The notes beneath the pieces are model-generated. The model saw only the letters and a program-made list of their open reading frames with translations, made no database searches and was not told the origin of the DNA. The position numbers and the translations under genes are program-made. Below, one piece after another: positions 54,713-63,926 of a DNA stretch of 64,000 nt. Position 1 is the first letter of the stretch. Each line of letters begins with the position of its first letter. The DNA is from Streptomyces sp. TG1A-60 (GTDB lineage Bacteria; Actinomycetota; Actinomycetes; Streptomycetales; Streptomycetaceae): the NCBI RefSeq assembly GCF_037201975.1, contig NZ_CP147520.1, positions 3,348,001 through 3,412,000 of the forward strand, in the 5' to 3' direction.

Positions 54713-55645
54713 ATGCTGCCCAGCGTGGACACGAACGACGAGTTGCAAGAAGTCGTCGGTGACGAGGCGCTGCTGCGACCGGCTGCCCAGGATCTCTGCG
54801 GTCAACTCGGTCTCACAGGCGCGCGAATCGTGCGTTTCCCCGAGGGCTCGCTGCCGGTGTACGCCGTCGGCGACGCCCTCGTCCTCAAGCTCTATCCGAG
54901 CTTCGAGGCGGCCGAAGCCGTCAGAGAAGCCCGCCTGTTGGACCTGCTGCGGGGAAAACTGCCCATCACCACACCCCGGTTGCACTCAGCCGGCCAGTAC
55001 AAGAGCGGCTGGCGCTATGTGCTGATGTCGCGTCTGCCCGGCGAGGACCTCAACGAGGCCTGGCCCCGGATCCCCCGGCCCGACCAGGAACGTGTCGTCG
55101 CCAAGGCCGCCGAAGTCCTGGCCGCGCTGCACGCCCTGGACGCCGGGCCGGTGACCGCCCTCACCGGACCGCCGGACTGGGCCGGCTTCGTCGCCGCGCA
55201 ACGCTCGGCCGCCGTCCAGCACCAGCGGATCGCCGGACTGTCGGCCCCCTGGCTGGAACAGATCCCGGATTTCCTCGACTCCGTCCCGCTCCCGGCACCG
55301 CGCCGCACCGTCCTCCTGCACACCGAGTTCATGCGCGAGCACCTCACCGTCGACCCCGGCGACGGCTGGCGCCTCACCGGCCTCTTCGACTTCGAACCAG
55401 CCATGGTCGGCGACCCCGCCTACGACTTCGTCAGCGTCGCCCTGTTCCTGACCCGAGCCGACCCCGCCCTCCTGAAACTCTTCTACGAGGCCTACGGCCA
55501 CCCCCCGTTCGACCCCCGCGTACTGATGGCCTACACGCTGCTCCACGTCTACAGCGACCTGCACTGGTACCTGCGCAGCCTCCCGGCCCCACCACGCCAG
55601 GACCTGGAGGCACTGGCGGAGACGTGGTTCGGGGCCGGGGGGTGA
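54713..55645 (+). CDS. aminoglycoside phosphotransferase-like protein
   Basis: A 310-residue kinase-fold protein. The N-lobe Lys is in DALVLKLYPSFEAAE, the catalytic loop reads LLHTEFMREHLTV with Glu in place of the usual Asp and His in place of Asn, and GLFDFEPAMVGDPAYDFVSV carries the metal-binding Asp. The altered loop makes ordinary kinase activity doubtful. Substrate unknown. Good open reading and normal codon use; no operon partner. Confidence 0.8.
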   Translation: MLPSVDTNDELQEVVGDEALLRPAAQDLCGQLGLTGARIVRFPEGSLPVYAVGDALVLKLYPSFEAAEAVREARLLDLLRGKLPITTPRLHSAGQYKSGWRYVLMSRLPGEDLNEAWPRIPRPDQERVVAKAAEVLAALHALDAGPVTALTGPPDWAGFVAAQRSAAVQHQRIAGLSAPWLEQIPDFLDSVPLPAPRRTVLLHTEFMREHLTVDPGDGWRLTGLFDFEPAMVGDPAYDFVSVALFLTRADPALLKLFYEAYGHPPFDPRVLMAYTLLHVYSDLHWYLRSLPAPPRQDLEALAETWFGAGG

Positions 55646-55681
55646 AGGGGGCGCGGCCCTCACCGGTCCGCGCCCGGCCGG

Positions 55682-56584
55682 CTACGCCCTACGGCCCACC
55701 GCCGCGTACACATTGATGTCCGCGTCCGTCACATCGTTGATGTCCCGATACCGAACCTTCTCGATGTCGTCCAGCGCGGCCAGCCTCAAGGGATCGATCG
55801 CCTCCGGCAACGGTGCCCCACCCTCGAAGCGCCAGTGGTGGGCCGGCACCACACCCGGCTCGTCCAGCACGAGGCCGCTCTGCTCGAAGAAGCGGGCGAC
55901 CTCGTCCCTGGACCGCAGCACGAAGGTGAACCCCCGCTTGGTGTAGGCCTCCTGCACGGCACGGACGTTCTCCGGATTGAGGTCCTCGGTGAGATGGCTG
56001 AGGACCAGCCGGCTCCCGGCGGGCAGCGCGTCGACCAGCTCACGCACGACGGAGTATGCCTCGTCGTCCTCGACGAAGTGCAGGACCGCCACCAGGCACA
56101 GCGCGATCGGCTGGTCGAAGTCGAGGGTCCTGGCTGCCTCTTCGACGATGCGCGCCGGTGCCTTGAGGTCGGCGTCGATGTAGTCCGTGGCGCCCTCGGG
56201 CCCGCTCGTGAGCAACGCGCGCGCGTGGGCGAGCACCACCGGGTCGTTGTCGACGTACACGACCCGCGAGTCGGGGGCGAGCGACTGGGCGATCTGGTGG
56301 ACGTTCTCGGCGGTCGGCAGCCCGGTGCCGATGTCGAGGAACTGCCGGATGCCCTCGTCCTCGGCGAGCGTGGTCACCGCGCGGCGCATGAAGTCACGGT
56401 TGTGCCGGACGTCGAGGTAACCGCGCGGGTTGGCCGCCAGCGCCGCGCCCGCCGCCTCCCTGTCCACGGGGTAGTTGTCCTTGCCGCCGAGGAACACGTC
56501 GTAGACCCGCGCCGGGTGAGCCTTGGTGGTGTCGATCCTCTTCCGCAGTTCGGCGGGGTCCTGGCTGAGCGCCTCACCGGCCAT
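55682..56584 (-). CDS. SAM-dependent methyltransferase, DUF574 family
   Basis: A 300-residue Streptomyces-type methyltransferase (DUF574/Methyltransf_19). Starts HPARVYDVFLGGKDNYPVDR, then the SAM loop FLDIGTGLPTAENVHQIAQ, VVYVDNDPVVLAHARALL and LVAVLHFVEDDE. Streptomyces carry many copies and targets are largely unknown; some accompany sigma/anti-sigma or XRE genes. ATG 56584 has GGAGAG-like sequence upstream. Confidence 0.92.
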   Translation of the reverse strand: MAGEALSQDPAELRKRIDTTKAHPARVYDVFLGGKDNYPVDREAAGAALAANPRGYLDVRHNRDFMRRAVTTLAEDEGIRQFLDIGTGLPTAENVHQIAQSLAPDSRVVYVDNDPVVLAHARALLTSGPEGATDYIDADLKAPARIVEEAARTLDFDQPIALCLVAVLHFVEDDEAYSVVRELVDALPAGSRLVLSHLTEDLNPENVRAVQEAYTKRGFTFVLRSRDEVARFFEQSGLVLDEPGVVPAHHWRFEGGAPLPEAIDPLRLAALDDIEKVRYRDINDVTDADINVYAAVGRRA

Positions 56585-56821
56585 AAAAGCTCTCCCTGGA
56601 GGGTCACATCATTGGGTGTCCAACAACCTAACTCGCAGGGGGAGTTGTAGGTGCCCGGCCATCGGTGACCCCGCGCTCCGGTACCGGTCGGCCGCACCCG
56701 GCTCTGTCCAATACCGGACGCACTTCGGCCCGTCGAGCGGACACTCGTACGCCGGTCGCCCGTTGACGTCAGCCGGGTCGCGGCCCCGGGCGGCGGACAC
56801 CCGCCGCCCGGGGCCGCGCGC

Positions 56822-57814
56822 TCAGCGCAGCATCCGGGCGGCCTCGACGGCCCAGTACGTCAGGACGTTCCGCGCGCCCGCCCGCCTGATCCCGGTCAGC
56901 GTCTCCAGGATCGCCCGGTCCCGGTCGATCCACCCCTTCTCCGCGGCGGCCTCGACCATCGAGTACTCCCCGGAGATCTGGTACGCGACGACCGGCACGT
57001 CCACGCCGTCGGCGACCCGCGCGAGGATGTCGAGGTAGGGCCCGGCCGGCTTGACCATCACCATGTCGGCGCCCTCCTCCAGGTCGAGGGCGAGTTCCCG
57101 CAGGGACTCCCGGACGTTCGCCGGGTCCTGCTGGTACGTCTTCCGGTCGCCCTTCAGCGACGAGCCGACGGCCTCCCGGAAGGGCCCGTAGAACGCGGAC
57201 GCGTACTTGGCCGTGTAGGCCAGGATGACGACGTCCTCGCGCCCGATCCGGTCGAGGGCGTCGCGGATGACCCCGATCTGGCCGTCCATCATCCCGCTGG
57301 GCCCGACCACGTGCGCGCCGGCGTCGGCCTGCACCCGGGCCATCTCCGCGTAGCGTTCGAGGGTGGCGTCGTTGTCGACCCGCCCCCGCTCGTCGAGGAC
57401 CCCGCAGTGCCCGTGATCGGTGGTCTCGTCGAGACACAGATCGGACATCACCAGCAGCTCGTCGCCGACCTCGGCCCGCACATCTCGGATCGCGACCTGC
57501 AGGATCCCGTCCGGATCGGTTCCCGGCGTCCCGAGCGCGTCCTTCTTCTCCTCCTCCGGCACCCCGAACAGCATGATCCCGGAGACCCCGGCCTCGACGG
57601 CCTCCGCCGCGGCCTTCTTCAGGCTGTCCCGCGTGTGCTGCACGACCCCCGGCATCGCCGCGATGGGCACCGGCTCGCTGACGCCCTCCCGCACGAACGC
57701 GGGCAGGATGAGGTCGGCCGGATGCAGCCGCGTCTCCGCGACCATCCGCCTCATCACAGGCGTCGTACGAAGCCGACGGGGCCGCGTACCGGGGAAGGAT
57801 CCGTACTTCGACAT
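56822..57814 (-). CDS. hemB: porphobilinogen synthase (5-aminolevulinate dehydratase)
   Basis: A 330-residue enzyme that condenses two 5-aminolevulinates to porphobilinogen. Schiff-base lysines are in [20 protein letters not shown] and [14 protein letters not shown]. The metal region reads [17 protein letters not shown], keeping two cysteines of the zinc-type triad. ATG 57814 begins [16 protein letters not shown]. Separated from hemD by one small conserved-looking gene and a short gap, in the same orientation. Confidence 0.97.
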   Translation of the reverse strand: MSKYGSFPGTRPRRLRTTPVMRRMVAETRLHPADLILPAFVREGVSEPVPIAAMPGVVQHTRDSLKKAAAEAVEAGVSGIMLFGVPEEEKKDALGTPGTDPDGILQVAIRDVRAEVGDELLVMSDLCLDETTDHGHCGVLDERGRVDNDATLERYAEMARVQADAGAHVVGPSGMMDGQIGVIRDALDRIGREDVVILAYTAKYASAFYGPFREAVGSSLKGDRKTYQQDPANVRESLRELALDLEEGADMVMVKPAGPYLDILARVADGVDVPVVAYQISGEYSMVEAAAEKGWIDRDRAILETLTGIRRAGARNVLTYWAVEAARMLR

Positions 57815-57880
57815 ACCTCTACGCTACGCCCGCCCCGACAGCCCCTTTGCCGACGGCCCGTCGGCGGCCCCGAGCCCTTC

Positions 57881-58231
57881 CTACGCCCCCTGAACGCCAT
57901 CCCCTGGGGCACGGGCGGCCCCTTCCTCGTCCCTGACGACCCGCAACACGGGCTCCGGCGCGAACTCACCGATCTCGAACGTGGCGTCCCGCCAGTGCGC
58001 GGCCAGGTCCAGCAACCGCTGGGGGTCGTCGTCGACGGGCGGCCCCGGCTGGCAGGGCAGCAGGGGGTACAGGACGGCCACGGCGAACCGGACGGCGTGC
58101 ATGGCGGCCCCGGCATGGGGTTCCACGCCCTCCTCCACGCCTTCCCGCTTCAGGAACTCCAGGGTGGCCGCCGTATCGCGCAGGGTGTGGTAGGCCTGCA
58201 CGTAGACGGAGTGGATCGTGTGGTCGGCCAT
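57881..58231 (-). CDS. hypothetical protein of the hem cluster
   Basis: A 116-residue protein: ADHTIHSVYVQAYHTLRDTA, then KREGVEEGVEPHAGAAMHAV and HWRDATFEIGEFAPEPVLRV. It looks like a helical cytosolic protein. ATG 58231 follows GGGAG. It sits between hemD and hemB in the same direction, but function is unknown and it is not a recognised heme enzyme. Confidence 0.7.
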   Translation of the reverse strand: MADHTIHSVYVQAYHTLRDTAATLEFLKREGVEEGVEPHAGAAMHAVRFAVAVLYPLLPCQPGPPVDDDPQRLLDLAAHWRDATFEIGEFAPEPVLRVVRDEEGAARAPGDGVQGA

Positions 58232-58268
58232 GCGGTACTCCCTGGGCAGCTGTGTGGATCGGTCCGGC

Positions 58269-58400
58269 TCAGGCCGCACGGACGGATGCGGGTCCCGCCG
58301 CCCCGGCGGTACGGCGGTCGCGTTCGGCGCGGCAGTCTCGACACCACGTTCCCCTGGGTGCGCGGAAGGCACGATCACAGCCGCCCGCGCAGTCCACCAT
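58269..58400 (-). CDS. possible 43-residue zinc-knuckle protein
   Basis: From ATG 58400 the ORF reads VDCAGGCDRAFRAPRGTWCR then DCRAERDRR, with four cysteines spaced C-x3-C and C-x2-C as in a zinc knuckle. It would end at 58269. No clear ribosome site; an upstream ORF (from about 58502) in another frame could be its beginning if a base is missing. The tight Cys pattern argues for coding, but the length is small. Confidence 0.35.
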   Translation of the reverse strand: MVDCAGGCDRAFRAPRGTWCRDCRAERDRRTAGAAGPASVRAA

Positions 58401-58584
58401 GGTGTACGACAGGGGCGGCTCGACCTCTCTCCTCGAAGCCGGGCTCCTGTGCGAGCGCGCAGTCCGCGGAGAACGGAACCGGATCGTCCGTGCTGCCCTC
58501 GCTCATGCCGTTCACGCCATGCACGCCGACCCGAGGCCCTTACGCCAAATAACCCGGCACACTCCGGCGTAACTCGACCGCACA

Positions 58585-58629
58585 AGGAGAAACGGCGTGA
58601 GGTCCCCGCGGACCTCACGCCGTTCTCCT
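58585..58629 (-). terminator. long hairpin downstream of hemD
   Basis: An inverted repeat of about 20 bp with one bulged A: AGGAG...ACGGCGTGAGGTCC, loop CCGC, and its complement up to 58629. It begins 15 bases after the hemD stop and ends the rex-hemACD transcript. Confidence 0.8.
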
Positions 58630-58643
58630 GCCAACCCGTCCCC

Positions 58644-60395
58644 TCAGGTCGTAGACCGCCGTCTGCGCGCGCCCGGCCGCCGCTCACTCGGCCGAGTGAC
58701 GGGGTCCCCCGCCTCGACCGCCGCGGCCCGCCGCCGCAGCCCGAAGTCCGCGAGCGCCTCGGCCAGCCTGTGCACGGACGGCTCGGGAGCCATCACGTCC
58801 ACCCGCAGCCCGTGCTCCTCGGCTGTCTTGGCCGTGGCCGGACCGATACAGGCGATCACCGTCACGTTGTGCGGCTTCCCGGCGATCCCCACCAGGTTCC
58901 GCACGGTGGAGGACGACGTGAACAGCACCGCGTCGAACCCGCCTCCCTTGATCGCCTCCCGGGTCTCGGCCGGCGGCGGCGAAGCGCGCACGGTCCGATA
59001 GGCGGTGACGTCGTCGACCTCCCACCCGAGCTCGATGAGGCCCGCCACCAACGTCTCCGTGGCGATGTCGGCCCGGGGCAGGAACACCCGGTCGATCGGG
59101 TCGAAGACCGGGTCGTAGGGCGGCCAGTCCTCCAGCAGCCCCGCGGCCGACTGCTCCCCGCTCGGCACCAGATCCGGCTTCACACCGAAGGCGATCAGCG
59201 CCTTGGCGGTCTGCTCCCCCACCGCGGCGACCTTGATCCCAGCGAAGGCACGGGCGTCGAGCCCGTACTCCTCGAACTTCTCCCGCACGGCCTTGACCGC
59301 GTTCACCGAGGTGAAGGCGATCCACTCGTACCGCCCGGTCACCAGCCCCTTGACCGCCCGCTCCATCTGCTGCGGCGTCCGCGGCGGTTCGACCGCGATC
59401 GTCGGCACCTCGTGGGGCACGGCCCCGTACGAGCGCAGTTGGTCGGAGAGCGAGGCGGCCTGCTCCTTGGTCCGTGGCACGAGGACCCGCCACCCGAACA
59501 GGGGCTTGCTCTCGAACCACGACAGCTGGTCGCGCTGGGCCGCGGCGGAACGCTCACCGACCACGGCTATCACCGGCCGGCCGCCCTCCGGCGAGGGCAG
59601 CACCTTGGCCTGCTTCAGGGTCTGGGCGAGGGTGCCGAGGGTCGCGGTCCAGGTACGCTGCCGGGTCGTCGTACCGGCGACCGTCACGGTCATCGGCGTA
59701 TCGGGCTTGCGGCCCGCCGCGACCAGCTCACCGGCGGCGGCGGCCACGGTCTCCAGCGTCGCCGAGACGACGACCGTCCCGTCGGACACGCCGACCTCCG
59801 CCCAGCAGCGGTCCGAGGCCGTGCGCGCGTCGACGAACCGCACATCCGCGCCCTGCTCGTCCCGCAGCGGCACACCGGCGTACGCGGGCACGCCGACGGC
59901 GGTCGCCACACCGGGCACCACCTCGAACGGCACGCCCGCGGCGGCGCACGCCAGCATCTCCTCGGTGGCGTACGTGTCGAGCCCGGGGTCCCCGGACACC
60001 GCACGCACGACCCGCTTGCCGCCCCGCGCGGCCTCCATGACAAGATGTGCGGCATCCCGCACAGCGGGTGCACCAACGGTTGTTGACGCGCCGTCAACGA
60101 CCGTCAGCTGAGGCGTGCCTGGGCCCGGATACCTGTCCGCTGAAGTAGCCGCGGAAGAGGCAGAGGACGCCGAGGTCGGTGCCGACGGCGGGCCCGGGTC
60201 GGTGTCCAGTAGGGCGACGCCCGCGCGGGCATGCGTACGCACCACGTCGAGCACGTCGTGCTCGGCGATGAGAACGTCCGCGTTCGCCAGCGCCTCGACG
60301 GCGCGCAGTGTCAGTAGTCCCGGATCTCCGGGTCCGGCACCGAGGAAGGTGACGTGACCGTGGTCCGGACCGGCGGAAAGGGTGGTGGGGCTCAA
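58644..60395 (-). CDS. hemD: bifunctional uroporphyrinogen-III C-methyltransferase/synthase
   Basis: A 583-residue fusion. The N-terminal half is a SUMT/CysG-A-type methyltransferase (VTFLGAGPGDPGLLTLRAVE; AVSGDPGLDTYATEEML; VVPGVATAVGVPAYAGVPL), interrupted by a Ser/Ala-rich stretch near residues 70-90. The C-terminal half is HemD (VLVPRTKEQAASLSDQLRSY; WIAFTSVNAVKAVREKFEEY; DAVLFTSSSTVRNLVG). The fusion is standard in Streptomyces. TTG 60395 overlaps the hemC stop. The basic tail RRRAAAVEAGDPVTRP is poorly conserved. Confidence 0.95.
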   Translation of the reverse strand: MSPTTLSAGPDHGHVTFLGAGPGDPGLLTLRAVEALANADVLIAEHDVLDVVRTHARAGVALLDTDPGPPSAPTSASSASSAATSADRYPGPGTPQLTVVDGASTTVGAPAVRDAAHLVMEAARGGKRVVRAVSGDPGLDTYATEEMLACAAAGVPFEVVPGVATAVGVPAYAGVPLRDEQGADVRFVDARTASDRCWAEVGVSDGTVVVSATLETVAAAAGELVAAGRKPDTPMTVTVAGTTTRQRTWTATLGTLAQTLKQAKVLPSPEGGRPVIAVVGERSAAAQRDQLSWFESKPLFGWRVLVPRTKEQAASLSDQLRSYGAVPHEVPTIAVEPPRTPQQMERAVKGLVTGRYEWIAFTSVNAVKAVREKFEEYGLDARAFAGIKVAAVGEQTAKALIAFGVKPDLVPSGEQSAAGLLEDWPPYDPVFDPIDRVFLPRADIATETLVAGLIELGWEVDDVTAYRTVRASPPPAETREAIKGGGFDAVLFTSSSTVRNLVGIAGKPHNVTVIACIGPATAKTAEEHGLRVDVMAPEPSVHRLAEALADFGLRRRAAAVEAGDPVTRPSERRPGARRRRSTT

Positions 60396-61411
60396 TGTGC
60401 TCGCTCCCCCATCAGACCGGCCGCGCCCTTGGCAAGCATCTCGGCGGCGAGTTCACGGCCGAGCGCCATTGCTTGGTCGTACGTCTCGGGCACGGGACCG
60501 GTGGTGGACAGCTGCACCAGCGTCGAGCCGTCGGTCGTGCCGACGACGCCGCGCAGGCGCATCTCCTTGACAGTCTGCCCGTCGGCCAGCAGGTCGGCGA
60601 GCGCACCCACAGGTGCGCTGCAACCGGCCTCCAGGGCGGCGAGCAGGGACCGCTCGGCGGTCACGACGGCCCGGGTGTACGGGTCGTCGAGCCCTGCGAG
60701 CGCGGCGATCAGTGCTGCGTCTTGGGCGGTGTTCCCCGCCCTGCATTCGATCGCGAGTGCCCCCTGGCCGGGGGCGGGCAAAACGGTGTCGACCGAAAGG
60801 AAGTCGGTCACTTCGTCGATACGTCCGATCCGGTTCAGTCCGGCGGCGGCCAGGACGACCGCGTCCAGCTCACCCTTCCGGACGTATCCGATCCGCGTGT
60901 CGACGTTCCCGCGGATCGGGACGGTCTCGATCGTCAGCCCGTGGCCGCGCGCGTACGCGTTCAGCTGGGCCATCCGCCGCGGCGAACCGGTGCCGACGCG
61001 GGCGCCCTCGGGAAGAGCCTCGAAGGTCAGTCCGTCCCGGGCGACCAGCACGTCCCGCGCGTCCTCGCGCACCGGTACGGCGGCCAGCGCCAGGCCGTCC
61101 GGGTGCGCGGTGGGCAGGTCCTTCAGGGAGTGCACGGCAAAGTCGACCTCACCGCGCAGCAGCGCCTCACGCAGCGCGGTGACGAACACGCCCGTGCCGC
61201 CGATCTGCGCCAGCTGCTCGCGGGAGACGTCGCCGTACGTCGTGATCTCCACGAGTTCGACAGGCCGTCCGGTCAGCCGACGGACCTCGTCCGCCACCTG
61301 CCCGGACTGGGCCATGGCGAGTTCGCTTCGCCTCGTCCCGAGCCTCAGTGGCCCGTTTTCACCCGCCCGCCGCGGGGCGGCTTCAGCCGGTGTCTCGTGC
61401 GGCTCACTCAT
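60392..61411 (-). CDS. hemC: hydroxymethylbilane synthase
   Basis: A 339-residue porphobilinogen deaminase that builds the linear tetrapyrrole. LRLGTRRSELAMAQSGQVAD opens the enzyme after a 20-residue tail; FAVHSLKDLPTAHPDGLALA carries active-site residues; the dipyrromethane cofactor Cys is in LEAGCSAPVGALAD (about 250). ATG 61411 overlaps the hemA stop (ATGA), and its stop overlaps the hemD start. Confidence 0.97.
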   Translation of the reverse strand: MSEPHETPAEAAPRRAGENGPLRLGTRRSELAMAQSGQVADEVRRLTGRPVELVEITTYGDVSREQLAQIGGTGVFVTALREALLRGEVDFAVHSLKDLPTAHPDGLALAAVPVREDARDVLVARDGLTFEALPEGARVGTGSPRRMAQLNAYARGHGLTIETVPIRGNVDTRIGYVRKGELDAVVLAAAGLNRIGRIDEVTDFLSVDTVLPAPGQGALAIECRAGNTAQDAALIAALAGLDDPYTRAVVTAERSLLAALEAGCSAPVGALADLLADGQTVKEMRLRGVVGTTDGSTLVQLSTTGPVPETYDQAMALGRELAAEMLAKGAAGLMGERAH

Positions 61412-63174
61412 GATCGCCCTCGGTTCTCGGCGTTCTGCTGGACGTTCTTGTCGCTGGCTTCGGCCCGGGACACGGCGGCGACCGTCTCCTGGTCCAGGTC
61501 GAACAGGGTCCGCAGCGCGTCCGCGTACCCGGCGCCGCCGGGCTCGGCCGCGAGCTGCTTGACCCGTACGGTCGGCGCGTGCAGCAGCTTGTCGACGACG
61601 CGCCGTACGGTCTGGGTGATCTCGCCGCGGTACTTGTCGTCGAGGGCGGGCAGCCGGCCCTCCAGGCGGGCGATCTCGGTCGCGACGACATCGGCGGCCA
61701 TGGCGCGCAGCGCCACGACGGTGGGTGTGATGTGCGCGGCCCGCTGAGCGGCGCCGAAGGCGGCCACCTCGTCCGAAACGATCCTCCGCACCATGTCGAC
61801 GTCGGATGCCATCGGAGCGTTGGCGGAGACCTCGGCCAGCGACTCGATGTCGACCAGCCGGACACCGGCCAGCCGGTGCGCGGCGGCGTCGATGTCCCGG
61901 GGCATCGCCAGGTCCAGCAGCGCCAGCACGGGCGCGGGCCGGGGCACTGCGGCGACCGGCTCGGGCCCGCGCAGCTCGGTGATCCGCCCGGTGACGGCCA
62001 CGGCCGCGGCGAGCGCGGCGATCAGTTCGGCGTCGGCGGCCGGTGTGCGCGTGGATTCCCGCTCCGGCGTACGGCGGCTCGCGCGCCGGTCCACGGTCGC
62101 GTTGTCCACCCAGGCCGCGTGCTGCTCCAGCGTGGCCGCGTCCATCCCGGCCACCGCTGCCTCCCCGAGCACGGAGAAGCCTCCGCCCTGCGCGGCGGGC
62201 AGGTCGAGGGGGCAGTCGTCGTCGCCGGGGGAGACGGACGGCAAGACGGGCCGTATGTCGCTACGGATGTCCGTGCGGCCCTCCGGGCCGGCGGGGGCTC
62301 CCTCGGGCACCCGGCCCTCGACCGCCGCGGCGACCGTGTCGACGCTCAGGACCAGGCCCGTGGCGCCCGTGCAGGAGACGGCGACATCAGCACGTGTCAG
62401 TTCGGCCGGCACCGATTCCATCGGTATCGCGCGGGCCAGCACGCCCGTTCCGCCCTCTTCGGTCAGGCGTTGTCCATACTGCTCTTCGAGCAGGTGGGCC
62501 AGCCGCTCGGCCCGGTCGTACGTCCGGTTGGCGATCACGATCTCGCCGACGCCCGCCCGCGCGAGCGTCGCGGCGGCCAGCGAGGACATGGAACCCGCGC
62601 CGATCACCACGGCCCGCTTGCCCCGGGCCCAGCTCCCGACGTCCGCGCCGGCGGTGAACTGCTCCAGCCCGAAGGTGACCAGCGACTGCCCGGCCCGGTC
62701 GATCCCCGTCTCCGAGTGCGCCCGCTTGCCGACCCTCAGGCCCTGCTGGAACAGGTCGTTCAGCAGCCGCCCGGCGGTGTGCAGCTCCTGCGCACGGGCC
62801 AGGGCGTCCTTGATCTGCCCGAGGATCTGGCCCTCGCCGACGACCATGGAGTCGAGCCCGCAGGCCACCGAGAACAGGTGGTGGACGGCCCGGTCCTCGT
62901 AGTGCACGTACAGGTAGGGGGTCAGCTCGTCGAGTCCCACCCCGCTGTGCTGGGCGAGCAGCGTGGACAGCTCGGCGACGCCCGCGTGGAACTTGTCCAC
63001 GTCCGCGTAGAGCTCGATGCGGTTGCAGGTGGCGAGGACGGCGGCCTCGGTGGCCGGCTCGGCGGCGACCGTGTCCTGAACCAACTTGACCTGCGCGTCC
63101 AGGGACAGCGCGGCCCGCTCCAGGACACTCACCGGAGCGCTGCGGTGACTCAGCCCGACGACCAGAAGACTCAT
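61408..63174 (-). CDS. hemA: glutamyl-tRNA reductase
   Basis: A 588-residue enzyme that reduces glutamyl-tRNA to glutamate-1-semialdehyde, the committed C5 step. Starts LLVVGLSHRSAPVSVLERAA; the catalytic Cys is in AVLATCNRIELYADVD (about 50); DSMVVGEGQILGQIKDAL and the NADPH motif AVVIGAGSMSSLAAATLARA follow. An insert of about 120 residues (near 280-400) makes it longer than enterobacterial enzymes, as is usual in Streptomyces. ATG 63174 overlaps the rex stop. Confidence 0.97.
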   Translation of the reverse strand: MSLLVVGLSHRSAPVSVLERAALSLDAQVKLVQDTVAAEPATEAAVLATCNRIELYADVDKFHAGVAELSTLLAQHSGVGLDELTPYLYVHYEDRAVHHLFSVACGLDSMVVGEGQILGQIKDALARAQELHTAGRLLNDLFQQGLRVGKRAHSETGIDRAGQSLVTFGLEQFTAGADVGSWARGKRAVVIGAGSMSSLAAATLARAGVGEIVIANRTYDRAERLAHLLEEQYGQRLTEEGGTGVLARAIPMESVPAELTRADVAVSCTGATGLVLSVDTVAAAVEGRVPEGAPAGPEGRTDIRSDIRPVLPSVSPGDDDCPLDLPAAQGGGFSVLGEAAVAGMDAATLEQHAAWVDNATVDRRASRRTPERESTRTPAADAELIAALAAAVAVTGRITELRGPEPVAAVPRPAPVLALLDLAMPRDIDAAAHRLAGVRLVDIESLAEVSANAPMASDVDMVRRIVSDEVAAFGAAQRAAHITPTVVALRAMAADVVATEIARLEGRLPALDDKYRGEITQTVRRVVDKLLHAPTVRVKQLAAEPGGAGYADALRTLFDLDQETVAAVSRAEASDKNVQQNAENRGRS

Positions 63175-63926
63175 GCCGGCATCACGGCGGGGACATCCCC
63201 GTCCGGCCCTTTCCCGGAGCCCTCAGGAGCCGGCAGCACGGCACCGGCCTCGGCCGCGGCCTCCTCGCCGGCCTTGCGCTGCTCGTGGAAGGCGAGGATC
63301 TGCAGCTCGATCGAGAGATCCACCTTGCGTACGTCGACCCCGTCCGGCACGGACAGGACGGTGGGCGCGAAGTTCAGGATCGACGTGATCCCGGCGGCGA
63401 CCAGCCGGTCGCACACCTGCTGGGCGGCGCCGGCCGGGGTGGCGATCACCCCGATGGACACCCCGTTGCCATCGATGATCTTCTCCAGCTCGTCCGTGTG
63501 CTGGACCGGAATGCCCGCGACCGGCTTGCCCGCCATCGCCGGATCGGCGTCGATCAGCGCGGCGACCCGGAACCCGCGGGAGGCGAACCCGCCGTAGTTG
63601 GCGAGCGCGGCGCCGAGGTTACCGATACCGACGATCACGACCGGCCAGTCCTGGGTCAGCCCCAGCTCACGCGAGATCTGGTAGACGAGATACTCGACGT
63701 CGTACCCCACACCCCGGGTCCCGTAGGAGCCCAGGTACGAGAAGTCCTTGCGCAGCTTGGCGGAGTTGACTCCCGCCGCAGCCGCCAGTTCCTCGGATGA
63801 CACCGTGGGTACCGAGCGCTCCGACAGCGTGGTCAGGGCACGGAGGTACAGCGGAAGCCTGGCGACGGTGGCCTCGGGAATCCCTCGGCTACGGGTCGCC
63901 GGTCGGTGAGTTCGGCCAGTTGCCAC
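63171..63926 (-). CDS. rex: redox-sensing transcriptional repressor Rex
   Basis: A 251-residue repressor that senses NADH/NAD+. The N-terminal winged helix reads LPLYLRALTTLSERSVPTVS then AAAAGVNSAKLRKDFSYLG; the Rossmann part has VVIVGIGNLGAALANYGGFA. A C-terminal tail of 25 residues is Pro/Gly-rich. GTG 63926 is the start. Heads the operon rex-hemA-hemC-hemD, as in Streptomyces, and should repress it when NADH is low. Confidence 0.96.
   Translation of the reverse strand: MATGRTHRPATRSRGIPEATVARLPLYLRALTTLSERSVPTVSSEELAAAAGVNSAKLRKDFSYLGSYGTRGVGYDVEYLVYQISRELGLTQDWPVVIVGIGNLGAALANYGGFASRGFRVAALIDADPAMAGKPVAGIPVQHTDELEKIIDGNGVSIGVIATPAGAAQQVCDRLVAAGITSILNFAPTVLSVPDGVDVRKVDLSIELQILAFHEQRKAGEEAAAEAGAVLPAPEGSGKGPDGDVPAVMPA

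Noticed and set aside
56609..56800. A 63-codon leftward ORF before the DUF574 gene
   Set aside because: It has no ribosome site and an uneven composition, and it overlaps the promoter region of the methyltransferase gene. No motif recognised.
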